Assembly: GCA_021464245.1 (NCBI GenBank)
Contig: JADCRB010000078.1
Span: 558,001-622,000, forward strand
Reading direction: 5' to 3'
DNA length: 64,000 nucleotides
From: Carallia brachiata
Taxonomy: Eukaryota; Streptophyta; Magnoliopsida; Malpighiales; Rhizophoraceae
Shown here: positions 1 to 11,479 of the stretch, in pieces
Position numbering within the stretch: position 1 is the first letter of the stretch
Layout: every line of letters starts with the position of its first letter
Notes under the pieces: model-generated
Database searches by the model: none
What the model saw: the letters and a program-made list of their open reading frames with translations, nothing else
What the model was told of the DNA's origin: nothing
Program-made: the position numbers and the translations under genes

Positions 1-206
1 GACTCGACTTTCTTTCTCCATGGTCATAAACCAAAAATTAAAATGAGAGAAAAGTTTCCTGACTCGCTTTGGTCCTCGAGTCGAGTCAGGGACTGTTCTC
101 CCTTTAAAAAGAGAACAAATGAGGCAGGGAGCCACATATTTGCTCCCCTTCAACTAAAGAATTCTTGGATCGAGTGAGTCTCAATTTAAATACTTAAATT
201 CTTAAA

Positions 207-258
207 ATAATAATAATAATAGTATTATTATTATTATTATTTTTATTATTATTATTAT
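207..258. repeat. AAT/ATT simple repeat, self-complementary
   Basis: A run of AAT triplets followed directly by ATT triplets in the second intron of the P450 gene. The two halves can pair as a hairpin. Simple-sequence DNA only. Confidence 0.8.
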
Positions 259-268
259 GTGTTGTTAC

Positions 269-2009
269 CCTCATGCTGAAATCAAGCACTGAGAAGCTTT
301 TTCCACTTTCTGCTAATTTCTTGAGTCTTTGAGACAACATTTGGTCAAACTTGGGAATGAACTTAGACAAAGACTGCATAGAGAAAGGATCAGAAAGGAG
401 ACGCCTAATCCTTTCATGGCTCTCATGGGGTACACATAACAAGCTCTTCTCTCCAATGACATCCGCCATTGATTTAACATAGCCCTTGTTGAAATCGGCG
501 AAGTCACTTGAGAAGATCTGTCTTGCACCATCTGTACTTGGAACAAACACATGTATTTTGCCAAATAGCCGGGTCTTGAACCACTTCCCATACCTAAAAA
601 TTTCATTTATTGTTTGACAAAGAATGAATATGTATATGTGAAAAAATATGTATAAGTGAAATTATGTATGTATATATAATATACAGTTAATAACATTAAT
701 TTTTTTCAACAAATTAATTATCAGTCTTGTAAAGTAGAATTGACCCTCGTAAATCGCAATATACTAGATGGTAAATTTCATTGACCACTACACTTATAAT
801 CAGTTGTCCTATCAATACATCATAGGGAAATGTTTATCGCCCTACTTCATGGTCCTAAACTATTAATACTATATTAGGGAAAAAATTTGAATTTTGTCAG
901 GAATGGAATACAGCTATGCAGTGGAGCCCTATATTCCTATAAGGATCATCTAACAATCATATCAGGTGCATTAATTGTGATAAATATGTGTTGGTGTATA
1001 TAGATATATATATATATACCATCGTTGGTCTCAATTTTTTTTTTTTTTTTGGGTTACCTTAGACAAAGCTTACAAACTGCCAGCCAACAGTAAATTCTAT
1101 TTGATTACTCTATTTTCCCAATTGGAGTCCGGTAACTTTAGGGAGCCTTCCATGGATTTAAAGAGATATTGTTTCCATGACTTGAAGTTCAGAAATAAAT
1201 AAGACCTAAAAATTCTGCAAAGTCCCTTTTGGGTTATGTAAATGGAGAAGGAAAGAATTTGGCAGCTTTACTTAAATAATTTTAAAATAGTTATAAAGTG
1301 ATATGAGTTATTAGATAATTAAATTTATAAAAAATAAAAATAAAAAAACTATCGGATACCATTAGGTAAAATTGTATAACTATTCGTTATTATCTATGTG
1401 AAACCACGTATGTTACTTAATGGAGAAAGGCTAGCCAGTAAAACTTCCGATTGTTGCCGGCATAAAATCTTTAAAGAAAGATTCGAATCGAGATTATTGA
1501 CAAGGGAAAACATTTTGTATTCATATATGGTACACCTGATGTTGACCCCATGTTAGTAAATGATAGGAAATGTAATGTATTCCATATGCATGCTCTTATA
1601 TAAGGTTTATATTAATTAATTGACACAAAAACAGAAGAAGATTGAGGCCTCAGCAATAGCTGCGTTCAGCCTATAACTGGGGATTGAATTTGGCCTTGCC
1701 ATCTCCTCTATGGAGTAACAAAGAGAAGCAGAAGACCAACAAAAAAAGAATCACTAACCGTAATCGCCGGAGCCTCACAAAATCATAGCAGCCTTTCGAG
1801 CTGTGAGTGGCTAAAAGAAAAGAAAAGGTTTCACCTATAAGAGGCAAGCCAAGATTGCCAGGGATTTCTGCCCTACCTCCTGCGGTTCTTCTCCAAGCTT
1901 TTAAGGCCAAAAATGTAACTACCGCGGAGACTAAAGCAATCCCAATGTGATAGTAGTTTTCGTTTGCTAGGAATAGCAGGCCTTCCTTAGACATGTTCAA
2001 AAACATCAT
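269..2009 (-). CDS. CYP722A: Cytochrome P450, CYP722-like (5' part; runs off left edge)
   Basis: N-terminal 192 residues of a microsomal P450 of the CYP85 clan. Exon 1 is 2009-1759 and exon 2 is 593-269; the junction joins CG to G and reads RRLRYGKW. The intron (1758-594) has GT and AG ends, and the second donor (268-267) points to exons beyond the window. Visible features are an N-terminal membrane anchor (about residues 15-35), the proline-rich PGNLGLPLIGE hinge, and the helix B/C region with NKGYVKSMAD and HERIRRLLSDPF. The heme-binding Cys exon is not in the window. The start is the first of two adjacent ATGs; no in-frame ATG lies upstream. A TATA-like CTATATAG lies at 2132-2139. The CYP722 placement rests on remembered motif similarity; CYP722 and other CYP85-clan members act on terpenoid or strigolactone-type substrates. 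The family is quite sure, the subfamily moderately. Confidence 0.8.
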
Positions 2010-3939
2010 CAGATTGATTTGTTTCTTACACCCAATGGCCTTTGGAGCAAGAAAATCAGAATCCTGTGTATGATTTCCGGGACGGGGTATTTTACAAGGT
2101 TCTGAATAAGACAAAACCCTAATTAAAGAAGCTATATAGAATCAAAAAAAGTTTGTCGGCAAACAAAATTAGCATAACAAGCTTTCACCTTAAAAGTTAA
2201 TTTTACTCTTTTTTTTAGTGAATAAAATTAACTTATAATTTAATACCATTTAAATATTATTTTTAATTTTTTATTTAATTGAACCTCAGTTATTATGTGG
2301 TGTAAGATCATGAGTAAGTTACATTCATTTAAAAAATAAAGTTAAAATAAAAAACCCCTTAACATTCATAGTTTTTACAACAAAAATTTATTACTGTTTT
2401 TTTTGTTATAAAAAATATAAATATTTTTACTAAAAATTAAAAACTTGTTATAATATGAACAAATTATCTGTCAAATTCTGTATGCCCATTGGAGTAGACA
2501 TGAAGCCGTTCACATAAGATAATGAGAAAGGGTTGGTGGGTCGAGAAATTTTATTAGAGAAGAGTTAAAATGATTTGGCCAGTAGAATTCACAAGATAAA
2601 GATTTATTATTATCTTGAAAATACGTGTTTTTAGTGAGAAAATTCAAATTTTTTTAAAAATCTTATCTCTAATTTTTCTCTGACTAATTTTCTCTACTTA
2701 TGAAACCTCGCTCACTAATATAGAAATCAAAAAAATCGGCTTATTTGTAATTTCTTAACAGCAAAAAATTTGATATGAGGCATAATTTAACTACATTGTT
2801 TGGAAAATAAAATGCATTTTTTAGGGTTTTTTTTTTTAAAAAAGAGTGTATTGAAACCAATTGCGGTCCTACGGCTAATTCCACCCAAGCCACTTAATGA
2901 TCGTCTTGTAAACTATAGGCTAAAATCTTAAATCGGTATTTAACGTTTCAACTACTATCTAATTATAATATTTTTTTTATAAAATTGGTTCATAATATTT
3001 TGACTGTGAAATTATCCAATACTTTCTGTTATTTAACTATTTAATTTACTAAAGAATACATTATCAGCTCGTCGTGTCATCAAATCATCACTTAATATGA
3101 TGTCATATTAATAAAAATATGGTAGCGCAATATTTTTTTCTTAATTTGTTCATCTTTTTTCCTATTTTTGAAAAAAATGAAAACAAAATAAAATCTCAGA
3201 ATATCATAGTTTTAATAACATTGCATCCTACTGGGAGGTGGTGTAATAACATGTTTAATAGATAACGTACTCCTTAGTAAATTAAACAGTTAAATAATAA
3301 AAAAGTATTGAATTATTCTAAAATAAAAATGTTGAGGGCTAATTTTACAAAATCAAAACGTTGTATCTATTATTAAATATTAATCCAAATGTTATATACA
3401 AATTTAAAAAGAAAACATTGTATCTATCATTAAACATTAATCCAAATGTTAGGCACAAATTTAAAATTTTGGCCTAAAATATATTATGTTTTGTGACAAA
3501 GAATCTCCTACGTCCCACTGCCTGGGTCTCCCAAACAATAATATAGTAGTTAGCTGATCATTTTTTTTTATTAATCACGATACGGAGCTGAAATTTAAAA
3601 TGGATTTAGGGAGATTTTGCACTTTGTAATGTCAAAGAGATGCTCGCTGAAGTAGGTTCCAAGAATTCCACATCTACACAAATTTGTCCTTGTTGGATTT
3701 GGAAATTGAAGACTAAGCTCTCACGTTGAAACATCACCGACCAAAAAAAAAAAATTATTCCAGAAAGTTAAAAACCATTTGGCTTAATCTTAAGGAATTG
3801 CAAGGGGCCACGAACATAAAGGAATTAATCAGAAATTTTCTTTTATTTTATTTTTCTTAAAATAACAATAACCAAAATTACTAAAAAAATTTTGTTCTCA
3901 TTTGTGTCTCGTTAATTTATGCACACGTATTAGTGCTTT
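2010..3939. other. Intergenic, AT-rich; no gene seen
   Basis: Upstream region of the P450 gene. The stretch around 3355-3480 holds two imperfect copies of a phrase built on TTGTATCTATCATTAAA followed by ATTAATCCAAATGTTA. No reading frame with coding character was found on either strand. Confidence 0.5.
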
Positions 3940-6130
3940 TTAAAAATCACATTTTTGCATGGCTGATTCTTATTTGCAGTTGATATTGGTCTATGAACTT
4001 CCACATTCTACAATGAGAAAACAAGTGGAGTTACATACTAAAGCCATGTCTTGCGATACCTTTTCTAATTAAATTTTATGTCTCATGATACCTTATCTAA
4101 TTAAATTTTACCATTGCAAAGATCCTCGCATGCACCCACTAGTTTTTTTAATCTATAAGCAAACACAAAGAAGCCTTGGAAAATAACATATAATTCATTA
4201 CCAACATCAATTAGCGGATAGATTTTTGGATCGGATAATTTTGGATATGTTGTCAATATGGGTGCCATGTTAGTCCATGTCAACAAATTAGTCAGATTCC
4301 CAAGAAACACAAAGAGTTTGGTTCTAGAGTCTTATTTGCCATATGTTGTCAAAGAAGCAAAATCATCGGCGAAAGAGAGGAGACATTGAGAAATTTCACC
4401 GATGATTATTGTGCTTCTCAGTATTGTATTGTTGTGAGTGGTATTTTTTAGATTAATAAAACTATAGCTGGTCAAGAGATGTAATTAAAGCATATAATTC
4501 TCACTTCGTGTTTTCATATTAATAAAATTCAGAGTTTTCACATAATTAATTCACAATCATTACCACCTGGTATCGAAATCTGATACATGGAGGCCAGTGA
4601 ATCTTGACCATCCTTCTACTTTTGATACATTGGGTACGGAAAAAGAAGTTGAATATAGAATCTTGAAGAATAGGTTTGCGAAGAAGGAAGAACATTAAAG
4701 GAGCCTCGACACGGTGACTTAATAATAATTAAAGTGATTAAAAATGATAATTTTTAAGTAAAAAATTTAAAATTTGAATTTTAAATTTCTCACTTATCAT
4801 CCTTCATTCTTTTATAACTAGATTACCAACTTTAAAGAACTAAAAAATTTTTAAAAAAAAAAGTGGCTACGGCTTGGAAAAGACGGTATTTGTTAAGGGT
4901 ATTCACGTTTTGGCGATTTAGAAGGAAAAATTATAATCAATCCATTATAGTGGCGGTTTAAAAATTTCACACCACAACTAATTCGCCAACCGTACAAACC
5001 GTCCAAATTAATTCGCAAAATGACAGATTGGTTTGGACGGTTTGAACGGTTTTCCTAATTTTAAGACTTACCTTTTGAATTTTTTCTTTTTTTTTTAATA
5101 ATTCATATATAAAATGAAATCTAAATATTTCAATTAAATATTAAATTAAAAAATTTGAAAATTTAGTATAAAAGATTAAATTCCAAATTTAAGTTTTCAG
5201 TTTTTCTAATACTAATTTCACATGCAATCGAGTAACAAAAAGATTGAATTATAATTGTATAAAAGATTTTGTAGTCTAACTTTAAGTATAACTGAGATGC
5301 ACGAAAGACTTTATAAGTACAATTTTAACCAATTTCATAAGCAACCAACAACAATCAAAAGCTTATATTTTTAAATACAATTTTGAATTATAACATGCAT
5401 TAAAATCATGGGATCAAAGAAATAACATTTTTAAACACCTAAATGCATACAAACTTAAAAATATTATTAAGACTTATACCTTATTATCCTAAACAAAAAA
5501 AAATTAATGGTTGAAAATTATTCATCCTTAATAATGATTGGATCCTTTCTACTTATTTTTGAAAAATTAAAAAATAAAAATAATATATGTTACACACACA
5601 CACATATATATAGCGGATTGGGTCGGTTAACCGAGATTTTTAAAACTACGAAACCACCACCGATCCGCCTTTGGCAGTTTTGAAATTTTCAAAACCACAG
5701 ATAATTTTTTTTCTTTCTGTTTTAGCGGATGTGGATAGATTCGGTGCAAATTAGACAGTTTTTGGCAGGTTGAGCGGTTTATAAACAACTCTAGTATTTG
5801 CTAAGTGCTGAATGGGCCACCAGGAACGGGTAAATCGAGCTTCATTGCTTCAATGGCGAACTATTTGAATTTCACGAAATAGCCCATCACTAGGTGTGGT
5901 CTTTGAAAAATAAAAGGAAGAAGAAAGCGAAAGCTGAAACAGAGCAGTTTGTCATAGCCATTCGTTTGGGCACTGCATAAAAGTCCACCGAAATTCTTGG
6001 GCCCATAGTCGATTCTATGAGGCCATGGGGCCTATTCAAGTGCAATTGGATGATGGGCCATGTATGCCCATCAGACTCCAATGGAATGCATTGCATTATA
6101 TGCAGTGATTTGAAAGCTTTTGCCTGTATC
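3940..6130 (+). pseudogene. Chimeric AAA-ATPase remnant 1
   Basis: Three short blocks match the complete AAA-ATPase genes downstream, in order. Block one is 4291-4405 (reads like FPRNTKS, then SYLPYVVKEAK). Block two is about 4585-4690 (TWRPVNLDHPSTFDTLG). Block three is 4861-4893 plus 5801-5880 (AWKR, then GPPGTGKSS and MANYLNFT). The blocks are separated by unrelated spacers of about 170-180 bp, contain stops, and lack everything after the Walker A region. Block three is split by a 900-bp transposon. After the last block the sequence changes to a non-AAA stretch (5880-6130) shared with remnant 2. Non-functional; an ancient duplicate of the neighbouring gene family. Confidence 0.8.
4894..5793. 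mobile_element. Non-autonomous hAT-like transposon, 900 bp
   Basis: The left end is TAAGGGTATTCAC and the right end, read inverted, is TAGAGTTGTTTAT. Both resemble the TAGGG-TGTTCA ends of plant hAT elements. It is flanked by 8-bp direct repeats, GTATTTGT (4886-4893) and GTATTTGC (5794-5801), the duplication size expected for hAT. Remnant 2 (about 12440-12460) provides the uninterrupted site. The subterminal parts repeat GCGGTTT/AACCGC-type motifs. No transposase frame is present. Confidence 0.75.
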
Positions 6131-6559
6131 CGTCATTTCGTCCAACCTACAGAAGTATTTTATGTTTTATTTTAAGTTTAGATTTTTTCTTTTTTTTGTT
6201 TGGGTCCATTTTCAACTTTTTCTACAAGGCAAAGAAAAATGCACACACTCAATACTTGGTTATTAAGACATCGGGAAAAAAAATGCACTATTAATATCAA
6301 AATCTATTGATTTGGATTAACCTAAAATTTTATAGATTTTAATTTTTTTTAATTTGTAAGAGAGATAGACAAGATTATCATAGAAGAATGAGGTAAAAGA
6401 AAGATCTTAACCCTTTAGTAAAGACTATAACTTTTCACCAACTCAACTACGTTGAATCCTTTATAAGAATAGTTCACAGACGACTCTCCCAAAAAAATAA
6501 AACAAAGAAAGAATCGCCCATATACAAGCAGAAGCACAATGTGACCTAACCACTTGGAA

Positions 6560-6985
6560 GTTGCTAATTATCAACCACTAATTGACTCACTCCAAATCAG
6601 CAAGGAAAGAGTAACATCCAATTTAAAGAAATTTTCGGTCAACAAGAGCGTCAATGAATTCAAATATCTGCACAATTAATAATTCAATCTTAATTGTACA
6701 AATATCTATTAGAAAAATACTAAGTAACTACATTTAGAAAAAGATATAAATAACAACAAAAAGATATAAATAATTAAATTTTTTTAAAAAATAAATAAAC
6801 TGTTAAATACTATTAAATAAAATTAAAATTAAATTACACAGCAAATCTCAAATTATAAATGTGTTTGAATACAGATATGAACGAAAGAATTCAGTTTTAA
6901 CGTAACAATAACTTACTTCGTTGTGAATTGAATTGCGAAAAGATTCTATTGTTCGCGATTCAATTTGTAATGCTACGTTCTCTAC
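6560..6985. repeat. Unit-flank block shared by all three AAA units (copy 1)
   Basis: The block begins near GGAAGTTGCTAATTA and includes TTGACTCACTCCAAAT and TTCAAATAT-TG-ACAATTA. Homologous copies are at about 14612-15010 and 18505-18935. It marks the repeated unit of the tandem array and is non-coding. The preceding stretch 6300-6480 is likewise shared with 12855-12990 and 17660-17790. Confidence 0.7.
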
Positions 6986-7720
6986 ATATAAATACATATA
7001 AATACATATATATATATATTAATTTTAAAAAAATTAAAATACAGACACAATTTGAACACATATATATATATATATATACTTTTTTTATAATTATATATAT
7101 AATAAATTTCTATCATTTACTCTTTCTCATTCTAAACAAAAAAGAAGCGAGAGAAAAAATAATTAGATTAGAACTCTTCTTTCTTAATTGGTACTTGCTT
7201 TCTTTTGTTTTTATTATTTTTTTTAATCTTCTTGTGCCTGCCTAGCCATGCTTTCTTGTCTTCATGTCTTTTTAACTTTTTTAGTTGATTCATTAACCGA
7301 GGCAAGGGGCGGAAAATAGGGAGAAAAATTCAAACGTGTCTTATATGTGTGGACATTTTTAAATTTTGTATTTAATATGTGTTTAAATTTTTTAAAATTT
7401 TTTTTATATTTTTAAATATGTCTAACACGTGTCTGAGACATATCAAACATATATCCATATCAAATATGTGTTTGATACATCCTGCTCTTAAAAAATACAA
7501 TATCCGTACTTCTCGGAATGCTCTTTGGCAACTTTCAATTTCATATATACTACACGTTAAATTTTTAATTTAACTCTAATATTCAAAACATAAGAAACAA
7601 ATTTTATTTTAATTCTACTAAAATACTCACTCTTAATGTATAATAATGAATCTGAATTAAATCTTCATTATGTCCTGTTTGAGCGCATAAATTTTTTTTT
7701 TTTTTTTGACATATGTTTGA
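6986..7720. other. Unit 1-specific AT-rich spacer
   Basis: Contains TA and ATACATA simple repeats (7000-7100). From about 7520 it matches the upstream flank of the third unit (about 19930-20090). Open frames here are low-complexity and not convincing genes. Confidence 0.45.
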
Positions 7721-8213
7721 GGGGATAAGGATTTTTTTAGTCCTAAACTTTTAAGTTTTTTTACGTTTGAGTTCTAAACTTTTTTAACATTTCATTTGAG
7801 TTCTAAACTTTTTGATTTTCTACCAAATTAATCCCTCTGTTTAACAAAAGTGATCAATCTATTAAAAAATAATTTTAACTTTACAAAAAATTATTTAAAA
7901 AAGATTAAATATATGAATTGATTGTCTTTTTTATAAAAAATACATGTTGCCTATTTATTTCGTATATGTGATTAAAAAATATTTAATATTCTATTTTGTT
8001 GATGAAAAAAATATTTAACTCATGTATTTAAGTTTTTTTAAATGATTTTTATTAAATTAAACTCACTTATTAATAGATTGACTACTTTTCGTAATTTAAA
8101 GGACTGATATAGTAAAAAATTAAAAGATTTAGAACTCAAATGAAATGTTAAAAAAGTTTAGGACTCAAATATAAAAAAATTTAAAGGTTTAGAACTTTAA
8201 AAATATTTATTCC
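7721..8213. mobile_element. Mutator-like foldback MITE, 493 bp
   Basis: Long inverted repeats: the left end GGGGATAAGGATTTTTTTAG and the inverted right end GGAATAAATATTTTTAAAG continue as matching arms of more than 150 bp (TTCTAAACTTTTTTAACATT on both). Flanking 9-bp direct repeats TATGTTTGA lie at 7712-7720 and 8214-8222. The third unit lacks it upstream of its gene (around 20080). The left flank has an extra poly-T tract and a second copy of the GAGCRCATAA phrase, so the insertion history is more complex than one event. No coding capacity. Confidence 0.75.
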
Positions 8214-8290
8214 TATGTTTGAGGCATTGAGCACATAATCTTGCACTTTTGCATAGCATATTTGTAATTTATTTTTCTTTACATATTAGC

Positions 8291-8449
8291 AGTCAACTCT
8301 CAAGTCTCCTCAACTCCGCTGGGTTTGAACGCTTCAAAAAGGATTGAATTTTCTCGTTCTACGCGGTTAAGCCTAGGAAACATCTTTGATAGTTCCCTGA
8401 ATATGAATATTTTTTGACAAACAAAGCCCCCAAAAACCCATATATAAAA
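8291..8449 (+). promoter_or_regulatory. Promoter of AAA-ATPase gene A (W-box, CGCG box, TATA)
   Basis: A block conserved with the promoter of gene C contains an inverted W-box (AGTCAA, 8291-8296), a CGCG/CAMTA-type box ACGCGG (8361-8366), a TTTTTTGAC element near 8410-8418, and a good TATA box TATATAAAA (8441-8449) about 80 bp before the ATG. W-boxes bind WRKY factors and CGCG boxes bind CAMTA factors. Stress or defence control is inferred, not shown. Confidence 0.55.
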
Positions 8450-8527
8450 TCAAGAACCCACCACAACTCCACGATCGAAATCATCTTGATTCCAATTTAA
8501 CACCCAGAAGAAAAAAAAGAACCAGAC

Positions 8528-10358
8528 ATGGCCGCCAGTTCCACAGAAACCAAGATTGCCACCGCCAAGGCATTCCTGACCACGGCGGCCTCGGTGGCCG
8601 GCACGTTGATGGTTGCTCGATCACTAGCTCAAGATTTCTTGCCCCATGAATTCCAATATCATATTTTCTTCAACATTCGCAAATTCTTCAGCCGTTTCTC
8701 GTCCCAACTTACCATGGTCATTGGCGAATTCGATGGATTCGTCAACAACCAACTATACCAATCAGCCGAGACTTACTTGGGCAGCAAAATCTCCCCATCA
8801 ACGCAAAGGCTCAAAGTGAGCAAACCTGAGAAAGAACACAGCTTTATTGTGAAAATGGAGCCCGATGAAGAGATAGTAGATGTATTCCAGGGCGTTAAAT
8901 TCAGGTGGGCTTTTGTTTGCACAGATGTTGAGACAAGCTTTCGTAACTCCACTGTAAGATCAGAAGTAAGATCTTTCGAGGTATGTTTCCCGAAGAAACA
9001 CAAAGACATGGCTCTTCAGTCTTATTTGCCGTATATTGTCAGAGAAGCAAAATCAATGGCCCAAGAGAAGAAGACTTTGAAGATTTTCACCGTTGACCCT
9101 AACAACATGTACGGAAATCTTACTGATTTATGGAGACCGATGAATCTCGACCATCCTTCTACTTTTGATACATTGGCTATGGACAACGAAGTTAAAGATA
9201 GAATCTTGAAGGATCTGAAGAGATTTGTGAAGAGGAGAGACTATTACAGGAAGGTGGGCAAGGCTTGGAAAAGAGGGTATTTGCTGTATGGGCCACCAGG
9301 GACGGGCAAATCGAGCTTGATTGCTGCAATGGCAAATTATTTGAATTTTGATGTGTATGACTTGGAATTGACAGAGCTGACCTGCAATTCTGTACTCAGG
9401 AAAGTGCTTCTTGCCACTGCAAATCGTTCGATACTGGTGGTGGAGGATATAGATTGTACCATTGAGTTCCAGGATCGATTGGCTCAATCCAGGGTAGCAC
9501 AGTCCGATATTATCTCCAATCAAAGCCAGGTTCAGCTTCTTGCTTTTGGCATCCTTTTTTGGGCCCTTTTTTTTTTTTTGTTTGATTAGCTAAAGGTGCA
9601 ATTTTTAAGTACTCCTTTTATTTGGGGGCCTCTGATGCTTGTTAGACCCAAAAGCATAGTTCTAGGTAAAAAATTTTTAAGGCAAATGTGAAGTTTTTGA
9701 ATTTTTATGTACTTTTTAGTTCTTGAAAGCCTTTTCCTCATCTTGGTCAATTTTGATCCTCAAATTTACAACTCAAATTGGGAAGTTATTTGTGGATGTT
9801 ACAACAGGGGATAATTTGGAAAGAAAAAACGAACATGTTTTAAGAGAAACTTAAGATGGAATGTGTTGCTCATTGTATTTCTTTTTTTGACAGGTGACAT
9901 TATCGGGATTACTTAATTTCATAGATGGTTTGTGGTCTAGTTGTGGGGATGAGCGGATTGTGATCTTCACGACCAATCACAAAGAGAAGCTAGACCCCGC
10001 ATTGTTGCGGCCAGGACGCATGGATGTGCACATTCACTTGTCTTATTGTACCCCATCTGGATTTAAGGTTCTTGCTGCTAATTACCTTGGGATTAAGGAT
10101 CACATATTGTTTGATGAGATTGAGGAATTGATCCGAACAACAGAAGTTACCCCAGCTGAAGTTGCAGAGCAGTTGATGAGGAGTGATGAGCTTGAACCTG
10201 TGCTTAATGAGCTAATTGATTTTCTCCGAGAGAAAAAGAAAGAAAATGAGGAAGCAGAGTCTAAAACTAAGCAGGAAGAATCAGCAGTCGATGATAATAA
10301 AGAGCAAAGTGCGGATAAAGATAAGGACGTTGATAATGAAGAAGCACTGAATAAGTAG
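8528..10358 (+). CDS. BCS1/OM66-type AAA-ATPase, gene A (complete)
   Basis: Exon 1 is 8528-9529 (334 codons), the intron 9530-9893 is GT-AG, and exon 2 is 9894-10358, giving 488 residues. The N-terminus has a hydrophobic segment (about 18-34) that would anchor the protein in a membrane, followed by the AAA-associated domain of plant BCS1-like proteins. The AAA core has Walker A GPPGTGKS (255-262, Lys261), Walker B ILVVED (302-307), a sensor-1 region IFTTNH and the arginine-finger segment RPGRMD. The C-terminus is a Lys/Glu/Asp-rich tail. Family members act as oligomeric ATP-driven machines. The Arabidopsis relatives At3g50930 (OM66/BCS1, mitochondrial outer membrane, salicylate and cell-death linked) and At3g50940 are the likely counterparts. 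It is nearly identical to gene C but six residues shorter around position 140. The frame is intact, so it is probably functional. Confidence 0.93.
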
Positions 10359-11240
10359 CTACTCTAAATACTGATGTTGAATTCTTGTGCAACTGATAGT
10401 ATGCTAACTAATGATAAATTTTTTAAAAAAATTTCTTCGGATTTTGTTCTTTTCTCTTCAGCTCCTTTCGTAGCAGTATTTGTAGTTTTCAGCTTCTGTA
10501 TAATCCCCGTATGGTTTGGCTGGCTTTCCTGTGAGCAAAATTGTTAGGTCCTTTGGAAGACTAATAGTCTAACGTAGAGCAAATACAGAAAAAGTATGCA
10601 CCGAGCGAGTTTTTGTTCAATTGACACGTTAGACTGTAATAAATTTTTATGTTTTTTTAATTATATTGATATTTTGTATAACAAAAAAAATTTAAGAATT
10701 AAAATTTTTTTATTTTACATTTTATCAATGTAATTATAAAAAAATAAAAATTTATTAAACTTTAATGTGTAAATCAAATAAAAATTAAATAAAAATCTAC
10801 TGAACATATAATTATACATAAAAAAATAACAAAAACTACAGAGACTAGAACCGGGGGCCACTGAACTCCAAAAAGTCTTGGACCACCAGTGGCTTGCTTT
10901 TCTTTATATTTATATATATATATATATATATCTTTTCTTCTTTGGTCATATTTATATGCATACTTCCAGTCAACTGAGATCTATAAAAGCCTAAAGAATC
11001 CTCTACAATTAAAACCCACAAAGAAAAACATGGTTTGCGTGCGCTATAGTACTAACGGGCCAGTATTATCCGTCGGTTAGATATCCCTACAGATCAAAAG
11101 GAAAAAAAAAAAAATCACCTAAGGATCAAAAACAAAAAGTGTCCTCTTTGGAGGGTTGGTATCTTGGGACACGTTCCAAAAGCAGAAAAGTAATACGTTT
11201 TTAGGGTCCGTTAGAGAACAACGTATAAGAGGAGAGGCCT
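10359..11240. repeat. 3'-flank block of AAA unit (copy 1 of 3)
   Basis: Homologous to 16800-17655 and 22216-23070. Shared landmarks are GGTTTGGCTGGCTTTCC, GTTAGGTCC-TGGAAGACTA, ACTGAACTCCAAAA followed by GTCTTG, and AAGAAAAACATGGTTTG. It probably holds the 3' UTR of gene A followed by duplicated intergenic DNA, with a TA microsatellite at about 10911-10932. Confidence 0.75.
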
Positions 11241-11479
11241 AGAGCGAAGAAATGAGTAGAAGTTAAAAGTATTCAGAAATTCACCCAAAAAAAAAAAAAA
11301 AAGAATTCACTCAAAAAATATTCTGAATTTAATAATCAATTAATATAACAGGTTTAAAAAATAATAATAAGAGCTACAACCATAAAGTAATCAATTAGAA
11401 TTTTTTTATAAAAAAATTTTCTTAAAATACCACTAAAAAATATTTGTTCGTAATTATGCTTCACTAACCTATATTTACT

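Noticed and set aside
1436..1560. Possible SINE with a box-B-like AAGATTCGAATCGAG
   Set aside because: No matching box A, tail or target duplication could be shown.
2010..2114. N-terminal extension of the P450 to 147 residues
   Set aside because: It begins at a TTG, not ATG; the ATG pair at 2009 gives a normal membrane anchor.
6928..7245. 105-codon frame with Tyr/Ile repeats
   Set aside because: Translation of TA/ATACATA microsatellites; no domain or coding bias.
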